64,000 nt of DNA from Patiria pectinifera. Lineage: Eukaryota > Echinodermata > Asteroidea > Valvatida > Asterinidae. Positions 56,501 to 64,000 of this stretch are shown in pieces. The translations under genes were made by a program, and so were the position numbers. Each line of letters begins with the position of its first letter. Positions within the stretch are counted from its first letter, which is position 1. The notes beneath the pieces are model-generated. The model was not told where the DNA came from, did not search any database, and saw only the letters and a list, made by a program, of their open reading frames with translations. The stretch spans positions 12,968,465-13,032,464 of the forward strand of contig CM057149.1 of assembly GCA_029964075.1 (NCBI GenBank), given 5' to 3'.

Positions 56501-59500
56501 TATCTCTGCCTTTCTATTGATGACGACGACTTAGATGTTTTAGAAGGGCACATTACCTCGACATCCGAGCACTTCGAACCTCAGTTGATAATTACGATTT
56601 CCAAGAGATGTGAGTGGAAGTATGCGGAGGAATCTTGCCATCAGTACCACGGGGAACGTAACATTAACAGGTTGCCCACTATCATTGCCCCCATTCAACT
56701 GAAAAGAAAAAAAATAACGATTTACTATATCACCACCGACACAACATCCGGTAGTTCAAATATTCGTTATACGTCGGGCGTCTTTGCTATTTGAATAGCT
56801 GCGCCAATATGAGGTGATGCTTAAACACGTTTTGGCGCTATCTCCTTTTAACATGAAAGTCAGTTACATGCCGGTAAATGCTTGGGTGAACAAGGATCTA
56901 ATTCAGAGTGGATTTTGACAAATTAACAATCATCGCTTGATATAACTTTCGCTCATGGAAATTATTTTCAGATTTCCATTATTCTTATGACACTTTCGTT
57001 TCCAAGTCTGAGATGTTCGTGTGAATGACGAAACAATGAGCAGTGTGTAAGGACTCGACCTCGATACCACAGGCGTTGATCGGCAATGCCGCTCAGTAAT
57101 TTATCTCAATGCGTAGATTTTTACCAGTTACAAATTATATATTCTTATGTTCGCTAATAGCGTTAAGATACTGGTCATCCAAACCAATTTTATATAAATG
57201 TGGGGGTACACACCGAGAAGAATATGTGACATGCATATATATTTGAATAACTCCCCCAAGAGTCAGGTGGCGCCGTACCCCCCCCCCCCCGCTTTACGAA
57301 ATGTTCATGCTGCTCCCCCTCCTCCCGCGAGGTAACGCAACATCTTTTCAAATTTTCTTAAACTTTTAACGAAATAACGTAATTAAGATAGCGTTTATCA
57401 ATGCAATTATAGCAATTATAGCTTTACGAATAAACGCAATGCTTTTGCGACTTAACGCATACGTTTGCGAAATGGGCCTAACGCAATACTTTTGCAATTA
57501 TGTGCGAACTAACTCATTAGTATTTTTTCTATTTCGCAAAAGCAATGGGCTATTTTACAATCGCATTGCATTAATTTATAAAAGCATTGCGTTAGTTTGC
57601 AAAACAAATGCGTTAATAATTTCGCAATAACAACAAAATATAATACTTCACTTGCTTAAACCTGGAACGATCGGGCTTCCGTGCGATTGGTCTTCTGAAA
57701 TCCACTGTCCGTATGGAATGTAAAAACTAGATAATAGATCTTGACGGGATCCTATAGGCTCACCTGTACGGTCTGCCCTCTGTCAGTTAGTTTCTGCCAA
57801 TCATCCGACTCGCCCGTATTACTGTAGTTTACAGCAAAGGTTCGGATATGCTGCGAACTGGCTCCCTGTACGATGACCCCCGTGATGGCCGTGTACTGAC
57901 CGAGGTCTACCTGGATCCATTGACCCTCGGGCTTTCCGTTGGGATTTATCCACCAACCAGTACCTGTGGGGAAAACAACAAAAACCATGGCATTCAAATA
58001 TTTATAGAACCAAATCCTTTAGGGTTTCCGTAAGAAAAATACATCACTTACGACCCAGACCCCCAGTGTCACTTGTTAGATGTTAAATGAGGAGAATGAG
58101 GTTTTGCCAGAGGCTGCTCGCAAGATCAACACGATTTTTGAACGCTTCATAATTCAGGCGCAGATCCAGAGGGGGCGGGTTGGGGGTCAAACCCCCCCCC
58201 CCAGCTCTGTCCCCCAAAAAATAAAAATTCATACGAATTCCTAAAAAATAAGTCGACCCCCCCCCACCCCTGCTGTGACACCCCCCAAAAAATATACTGG
58301 TATAATGTCTGCCCGTTCAAAATACGGTACACCATTCTGTAATCTAGTGTTAATAATCGTCGAATTTGAACAGCGCCCCCTATTGAAATGTGGCACCAGT
58401 CCCCCCCCCCCCCGTTTTTGATTTCACGGAGGCCAAGTGTCCGAAGAAAACAACCTGTGTACATATTCAGATTTTTTTGCTGATGAACCCCCCCCCCTTG
58501 CGAAATTTCCTGGATCCGCACTTGTAATTAGCGATGAGGCAGGATTTTCCATGAATGACGAGGTTGATACGCAGAACGTAAGGCAATATTATCCACAAGC
58601 GACGAAATACACAACCGTTTATTAGTTTTGAAAGGAACAGTCGCACCAAACTTATTGCTTGTAGAAATGTGTGTAATGGTCTCACGTTTGTAATTACTTA
58701 ACTTACTTAACATGTATCATTTCACAACTGAGATCCCACAGAATAAACAAAGATCACTCATCCCGAACAGAAATGACTTGCAACAGGCATGACCTGTGTA
58801 CTGACGCAACTTCAAATACCAAACTTGTATTATTGTCATTTGAAGGTCGTTTACGATCACAGTTTTTTCGTTTTTGCGGAGCCTGAAGAATCAGTGACAG
58901 GAATTCGCGCTAGAGACTTGAGTTAGTGACATGGGCGTCGCGAGGGGGGGGGGGCAAGTGGGGGCACTTCCCCCCCCCCCCCCCTGGAAAAGCCAACAAC
59001 AACAAAAAGGAAGAAAGAGAAAAAGAAAAAAAGAAAAGAAAAAAGAGGCGCGAAGACAAAGTGGTGTAAATTTAATGAGTTGGGGGGGGGGCGCATAATG
59101 TCCCTAACCTCCTCTAAATCTGATAAATCGAGAATGTGTTGAGAAATACAAGCCCCCCTCTAGAAAAATTCCTGGCGACGCCCATGGTTAGTGATGTTGA
59201 TTTTGTTTTAATGACAGTAAACCAGTGACGATTTTTGTTTTGTACCCAGCTAGGGCATGAGAACACTAATGTTACAAAACTAATTAATGCAATGACAAAT
59301 AAATCGTAACACGGACAGAGTGATACATAGAATCGGTTTTTATTTGGTCAAGTTCATGGGGAATGCATGGACTATTCCTGGCCAAAAAAAATTGTGCGAT
59401 AAATGGCTGGGATTTACATAAGCACTTGAATACAGGATACGCGGTCTGACTGTAGCATGAGTTTTGCTGCTTTCATGTAACGGGAAACTGTCATATACAT

Positions 59501-62500
59501 GCGGCGTGGCGTGCTCACACAGAATCACTTCCAAGCATCTTTCTCTCAATTTCAAGAACAGTTTCAGATTATTCAAGCTTTCCAGGAGTAAGCTGACTTG
59601 CGGAGATTATCCGGAATCCACGGAGGCTTTTTGTTGTTGTTGGTTGACCTCTTTTTATATTTAGAAACTTAGACAAAGCGACATTTTAGGTTAAAGACGT
59701 GTAGGATCATTTGCATGTATCTCAGAAGTAACCAACCGAATTATTATTAATTTTTTTTGGATTGAACATTCGAAATGCACCGTTCATTAGTATTTTTTTA
59801 CAAGTTTCTAGTTGTTTTTAGAGTCGGGCTTACACAATTCCTATGTCTTAACTCACAAGAAGGCAACAAACACAAAGTAAGCAACAGTTGCGGACTATTG
59901 CAATGAGAGTAGCAATCAATGAGACTTACTATTCAGTCGGGCCTTGCTTGGGGAATAAGTTGAGCTGTATGAGTCTGACGCCGTCAGGCTGGAATCAGGG
60001 ATGGCCCCACTGGCCATCCCCAGTGGAGAACTCGTACACGAAAGACCTGAAATGACACAAAATATATCGGATACAAGTTATTCCCATTTTGCCTGCCAAA
60101 TAAATTTGTTTAGGGGACCACAGCATGAATTTTACACTGCAACGTACTTTTTCGCAACCTTCCGTTTCTCTAAAATGCAAGAAAACTATAAAACATCATT
60201 TTTAGTTTAACAGTTTTTGTATTAAACGTTCAAGTATTCAATGCTTTTCCTGACAACTGATTGCGATGTTGCAAACCGCTTCAGCCCGATTTGAGGGAAT
60301 TTCTGTCCAAATTGAGATAGGAACTAACGAATTTGCTCATTAAATGATGAGTGCAGAACGTTTGCTCATTGACTTACTGTTATTTACTGAATCAATCACG
60401 AATCGCACCAAAAACCCAAAAAATTTACTTCTGCAAAAAGTCCAAAATTCTGACATCTTGTCGTGCTGAAGCAGCTTTATAGGGAACGGACACCATTAAT
60501 TTTTGCAAAATTCCAGAAGAAAAATAAAAAAAATCAATATCATACTTGATTGTAAGTAAATAATAGGATCATGCAATGAGTGAAATCAGTGCGCCTTGCA
60601 TGCTATCATTTTCGAGAAAAGAGTCATTATCATCATTTAATCGGAATGGTTAGGACAAAACCATTGCACTTTTACCGGGAACCCATATACTTTGCGTCGA
60701 GAAAAATGAAGTTACATTTTCAAGTATATCTACTTTACTTAGTTTTAAATAACCTGTTTCAGATTGATTGTATCGGTATTTCTTGAATGTGATAGGGCCT
60801 ATATCCCCGCTCCATCCCCTTTCTTGTTTTCTATTCCGACCAAATCCAGAGAATTGGGACTGCATAAAGCCGCGGTAAAGCTGCATATTTGTAAATATGG
60901 TTTAAATTCGGGCGATTCACAATGCAGAGCGCCACCAATAGCTTGCCACGGAGAGTTCATTTTTCCCAGTGCATTGTGGGAGACAGTCGACAAATTCGCT
61001 TTTCCGGTCAGTGGTTTCGTAAGCGTATGATTCCAGTACATATTTGCCCTTTTCTTTTCTTTGTATCAATATGGTGATTTTTGGTAAGGCGGCAGAACGC
61101 TGTGCCCCAATCTATAACAATTTAGTTCAAGTGTCCACTGACACTTATTCAAATGGGCCATATTTTGTCGACCGTGAACTTGAAAAGTTGACTCTCCATG
61201 GCAAACTCTTGGTGGCGCACTGCATTGTGAATCGCCCGAATTACAGGGGTGGGTGATAAAATGGGTCATTATATTTGTTCTTGCACAGATAATAACTATT
61301 ACCGCATGTGTCCCCTCATTCAAAGGAATACGAAGTCCGGAGTGGAACACCCCCTCCCCCCCCTCCCCACAAAAACCACCACCACCACCACCATCGGAAC
61401 GCAACACGGCAAACACATAGGGGTACAAACAATACATTAAATGTTACAATTAAACATCAGCAATTTCATGTGCTTTTTTTACCTGAAATGCTTGAGCTCC
61501 TTGCCTGGTCCTGTGACGTCACATCTTGCACTACAGGATGGGCCGAGCATAATTCTAAAATACAAAGTCAAAATTGTGATATTTTAATTTTATTTTAATT
61601 TGTTTTTAATGGTAAAAACATAACCGACAGATGATAGGCACAAAATGCGTCTCGTGTTTTCACACAGTGAAAGTTTGGGCAATCTGAAAGCTGAATCCAG
61701 TGGATTCGTTTAAATTGTATAATAAATACGGATACAGCACTGAGTAAAACTGATGAGGCATGAAAACAAATATGGTCAATATAAAAACTATGAAATTGAA
61801 ACTAACAAGGCGAAACTGTATAAAAATGTACCGTACCAGTTATTTACCATTTTCAACTCCCCCAAAATATATTTCTTGCTTAAGTTGCTTTTTTCCTAAT
61901 AAGAGAGTTATTCAATTTAACTCTACAAAGTTCGAATTGATTTTAGCCAACAATTAGTCGTTCAGTTCTCGCAGGGTAGACTGGTTCCCGCCTCATTAGG
62001 ATTCATTGTGTAGGGACGGGAACCAGTTTACTCACAGGCATTTGTGTGTGGGCATAAGCCTGCCTTTCAAACTACTGAAGGAAGAAAATTAGGTTTTCGT
62101 TCAAATTAACGAAACAAGTTTTAAAATTCGTCAGTAGGAAAAGAATATAATTTGTTGGAGAACACAGACGGTATATCTTTATCAAAAGGTGCACGCAATA
62201 ACTGTTATTAAATTGTTTATTGAAAAGACACGTTTACATATCTTGGGACGCAACAATAAGACAATGGATCCTTCTGGTTCTGGTAGTTTCTAGGAAAGCA
62301 CTTTAAAAAGTTTAATAAACGTCCATACAATTACAGCTTGAAAAATTGTAGTTTTCATGAAATCATCACGCAAAGGAATTTTGGCCATACAAATTTTGAT
62401 CTTCAAAAGAAGAGCTACTGTAACGCTACTTGTCATTTTAATAACAAATGATTCGTAAAACAAAGTGCGTGTGCACACGCTTTGTGCTCGGAAGTTGTAA

Positions 62501-62702
62501 CTGTGAACCTCGGAAGTTTCAGCTATAAAAATCAGTTGTCTACTTACAGGGTTTTACGAGTTCTTTGCAATAGAAAATAATTTATGATAAGTACGATTGA
62601 AAATCAAACAATCAATTCAGTTTCACACTTACGTAAGGGCGCAGATATGATGGCAAGTATGGTCGCCAACACCATCAGATTTGATATCGGAGAGTAAGAC
62701 AT
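53552..62702 (-). CDS. Secreted discoidin (F5/8C)-SRCR-SRCR protein, unit B, intact
   Basis: Eight exons: 62633-62702, 61483-61554, 59930-60046, 57764-57963, 56557-56698, 55190-55516, 54072-54380 and 53552-53577. They total 1263 bases, 420 residues plus stop, with matching phases throughout. Order: signal peptide (about 1-21), linker, F5/8 type C domain (about 48-200), SRCR1 (about 205-308), SRCR2 (about 313-411), tail GNSVTTNK. F5/8C and SRCR modules bind carbohydrate, lipid or microbial ligands in many secreted animal proteins. A role in immune recognition or adhesion is inferred, not shown. There is no membrane segment or catalytic domain. Confidence 0.92.
54072..54380 (-). CDS. Unit B exon 7: SRCR2
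   Basis: 309 bases. Encodes DVVRLVGGSHTSGRVEIYRG, GSWGTICDSNWNVTDAGIVC, RQLGFSDALEAKSAAHFG, GSGPVHMDGVACEGSEKKI, TDCPSYCWEETSCSHSHDAG and VICSN. Only a few residues differ from unit A. Confidence 0.95.
54413..54650 (+). mobile_element. tRNA-like SINE inserted in unit B only
   Basis: About 240 bases missing from the matching intron of unit A near 41115. Flanked by tcaattaaaacaaaat and tcaattaaaataaaat, a likely 16-base target-site duplication. At 54563-54640 it carries ggatagctcagtcggtagag (box A) and gttcaaactc (box B). The acceptor stem and anticodon loop do not form a functional tRNA. Confidence 0.75.
55190..55516 (-). CDS. Unit B exon 6: SRCR1, intact
   Basis: 327 bases, acceptor ctcttaacag, donor gtaaga. 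Encodes DLSGIIRLVGGDDKWSGQVE, IYRHDAWGAVCDSSWDMKDA, TTVCHQLGFIEALEAKTGL, SSRESDRPIVMNRVACSGTE, RRLADCPFVCTGSQQCSS and STVAGVVCKPRP. Seven Cys: QLGF lacks the Cys found in QLGC of eight-Cys domains, and CPFVC adds one. Confidence 0.95.
56557..56698 (-). CDS. Unit B exon 5: end of discoidin domain
   Basis: Encodes LNGGNDSGQPVNVTFPVVLM, ARFLRILPLTSLGNRNYQ and LRFEVLGCR. The stretch SLGNRNYQ replaces WSSSDYYY of unit A, while both sides are unchanged. NVT sequon kept. Confidence 0.92.
57330..57645. repeat. Intronic repeat of ttgcgaattaacgcaata motif, unit B
   Basis: Counterpart of 44250-44590. The blocks are again present in both orientations, but order and number differ from unit A. Confidence 0.7.
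57764..57963 (-). CDS. Unit B exon 4: core of discoidin domain
   Basis: Encodes TGWWINPNGKPEGQWIQVDL, GQYTAITGVIVQGASSQHIR, TFAVNYSNTGESDDWQ and KLTDRGQTVQ. Changes from unit A cluster at INPNGK and at the A/Q positions of GASSQH. NYS sequon kept. Confidence 0.93.
58155..58524. mobile_element. hAT-like MITE, 370 bp, in unit B only
   Basis: Ends caggcgcagatccag and cctggatccgcacttg are inverted repeats, flanked by TAATT on both sides (58150-58154, 58525-58529). Unit A reads through the empty site at about 45655. The interior is C-run rich and related to the element at 45022. Confidence 0.85.
58930..59186. mobile_element. hAT-like MITE, 257 bp, in unit B only
   Basis: A perfect 8-base duplication GTTAGTGA flanks it (58922-58929 and 59187-59194). 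Ends catgggcgtcgcgagg and cctggcgacgcccatg. The empty site is visible in unit A near 46475. The interior is a G run, C run and a purine-rich stretch. Confidence 0.9.
59930..60046 (-). CDS. Unit B exon 3: start of discoidin domain
   Basis: Encodes LSCTSSPLGMASGAIPDSSL, TASDSYSSTYSPSKARLN. Differs from unit A only at SWL versus TYS and at the last base of the exon. Confidence 0.92.
60906..61241. mobile_element. Foldback MITE, 336 bp, in unit B only
   Basis: Arms of about 50 bases start attcgggcgattcacaatgc and contain gcgccaccaa. The mirror copy ends at 61241. Its tip motif is shared with the element at 35979-36185. Confidence 0.8.
61483..61554 (-). CDS. Unit B exon 2: linker
   Basis: Encodes QLCSAHPVVQDVTSQDQARS then SSIS; one residue (R for S) differs from unit A. 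Acceptor tattttag, donor gtaaaa. Confidence 0.82.
62633..62702 (-). CDS. Unit B exon 1: start codon and signal peptide
   Basis: MSYSPISNLMVLATILAIIS then APL and one base; donor gtaagt. One codon longer than unit A. Hydrophobic core LMVLATILAIIS. Confidence 0.88.
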
Positions 62703-62785
62703 TGTGTACGAAAATGAAAGTAATTCAAGACGTCTTAAGGAGAGATCAGCTGGAGCCGAGTATGAACCGATGGAGGTTGGGAGTC

Positions 62786-62795
62786 GGTTTATATA
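62786..62795 (-). promoter_or_regulatory. TATA-like box, unit B gene
   Basis: Minus strand reads tatataaacc about 85-95 bases before the ATG, in a region conserved with unit A (same motif, same distance). Confidence 0.7.
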
Positions 62796-62841
62796 CCATG
62801 GTGCTGGATATCCAGGGAAGGGTGTGTCTGCCATAAAATGC

Positions 62842-62905
62842 CTGAGCAGATATCTGACTTTGCTGCAACAATCATCCCTCCGAGACGTTGTCCACGTGAG
62901 CCTGT
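62842..62905 (-). promoter_or_regulatory. Conserved upstream block with E-box, unit B
   Basis: gagcagatat and cgagacgttgtccacgtgag are shared with unit A at 49840-49905. The second contains cacgtg, a bHLH-type E-box. Function is inferred from conservation only. Confidence 0.45.
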
Positions 62906-63359
62906 TTGTGTTGGTAGGAAGCCAACAATCTGTATGTGGGAGGGGAAGATCCAATGTGACATCATCCTAGTCGAGGGGGGGGGGTGTATAAGCCCCTCGC
63001 CAATCGTCCGGCACCTAAGCCATTGGAAGGGACATCAAAGATTATTCCAGTTACTCAATCACACAAGAATCTTTCCCACGTTTCCGAATCGTTCCCATAA
63101 TCTCACGATTTCCTAAATCGATCACACAACTTCAGAAATAATTGCACTATTTTTTTTCTTGGCTACTACATCCCTTTCTAGGCTTTAGTCAGCAAATTTT
63201 AAATGTAATTATATAAAACGGGAAGTCAATTTTTCTCCATTTCCTTGTGACGCGTGTGTTCTGGCACTGGATCAACCGCTTAACTGTGAAGAGACAGCAA
63301 CTATAATGTTCAAGGATCTTTATGGCGCGCAAAAGTGACATTCAATCAGGTTGAAGCGG

Positions 63360-63940
63360 TAGCTTTTGGTTATTTCACGATATCTCCAGATATTAACAGT
63401 TATGTCCAATGTTTCTAACCATTTTTTTTTTTTTTTTTTTTGCTATTTAGAAACCCTAGGTGATTATTTCGTGATATCTTTAAATCAATTTCAAGATATT
63501 TCCAAATATTTTCAAGATATTTCTGTATTGATTTCAAGACATCTTGAAATCAATTTCAAGGAAGGCCTATCTCGAAATCCATAACACACTGTCTTGAAAT
63601 CCATTTCAAGCGGACCCTGATTTCATTTCAAGACCTCCCGAAATCCTTTCAAGTTAGCTCGAAGTCGTTTTCCGCTTCCGTGTGAATAGTCATTAATCAT
63701 TCCGTTTTCATCAAATGTCCGACAGTGCTTGCGCCAGTGGAATGGCGGAAGCGGAAACGATTTTTGAGGATAACTTGATATGCATGCATAGTGACATCTT
63801 AAAATAGATTTCGACTAGAGATATCTCAAGATGCCCTTGAAATGGATTTTAAGATATTTGAAGTGATATTAGATATGAATTTAAATTTAAGTGTTGTGTA
63901 TTTACATGTAACCACATCGTCAAAGTGCATAATGCCACTT
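63360..63940. repeat. Degenerate tttcaaga-type repeat, unit B only
   Basis: Words such as gatatttcaaga, cttgaaatc and atttcaag recur in both orientations over about 500 bases, after a 20-base T run. Inserted between sequences that are close together in unit A. Confidence 0.65.
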
Positions 63941-64000
63941 TTGCACGCCGTATTTGACTTTGGCTTGGCCGTACATCCAACATCTGGTAGTGACATTGCT

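Larger units (their letters stand above)
52080..64000. repeat. Tandem segmental duplication, unit B (runs off the right edge)
   Basis: Counterpart of unit A. The last 24 bases of the window (catccaacatctggtagtgacattgct) still match unit A at about 50770-50796, so the duplication continues past 64000. Confidence 0.88.

Noticed and set aside
61308..61440. His/Pro-rich peptide frame
   Set aside because: Created by a C run and an (acc)n microsatellite.

Overview
The window is intron-rich, repeat-rich animal nuclear DNA. Canonical GT..AG introns, tRNA-derived SINEs, a LINE remnant and many short inverted-repeat transposons show this. The frequent word acatgtacatg, the SINE with a 'ccttgggcaag' stretch and secreted discoidin/SRCR genes suggest an invertebrate deuterostome (echinoderm or hemichordate first, lancelet possible). 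I cannot name the species. No prokaryotic operon, CRISPR array or rRNA is visible. Genes were read by joining exons by hand on the minus strand; most long open frames are shadows or repeats.

Layout. (1) 1-21671, minus strand: the 5' part of an SLC26 (prestin/pendrin-type) anion transporter or exchanger. Ten coding exons join in frame into 493 codons, from the start ATG at 21671 to transmembrane core sequence at 1047. The C-terminal part, where the STAS domain is expected, lies beyond the left edge. Its introns hold TTAA-flanked MITEs, a pogo-like three-layer nest, foldback elements and a TACTCA-type minisatellite. (2) 21672-29044: no gene recognised; LINE remnant, large foldback, SINE-like pieces, a 16-bp minisatellite and short direct repeats. 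(3) 29045-31915, minus strand: four 3' exons of a sarcosine-oxidase-like (DAO family) FAD-dependent oxidoreductase ending in Ser-Asn-Leu. The exon for its N-terminal FAD-binding motif was not found. (4) 31916-39140: repeats only, as far as I can see. (5) 39.1-64 kb: a head-to-tail tandem duplication of about 13 kb. Each unit holds, on the minus strand, an eight-exon gene for a small secreted protein: signal peptide, short linker, F5/8 type C (discoidin) domain, two SRCR domains, short tail. Unit B (53552-62702) is intact at 420 aa. Unit A (40240-49680) has a one-base deletion in its first SRCR exon that brings an early stop.

The genes do not form a common pathway. The tandem pair is the most interesting part: a secreted, probably recognition-type architecture that was duplicated. 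The discoidin surface stretches differ in clusters between the copies, while the SRCR exons are almost identical. One copy is broken in this assembly. Because the two units can be aligned by eye, several mobile-element insertions made after the duplication can be seen with their target-site duplications, including a foldback element with twelve NotI sites.
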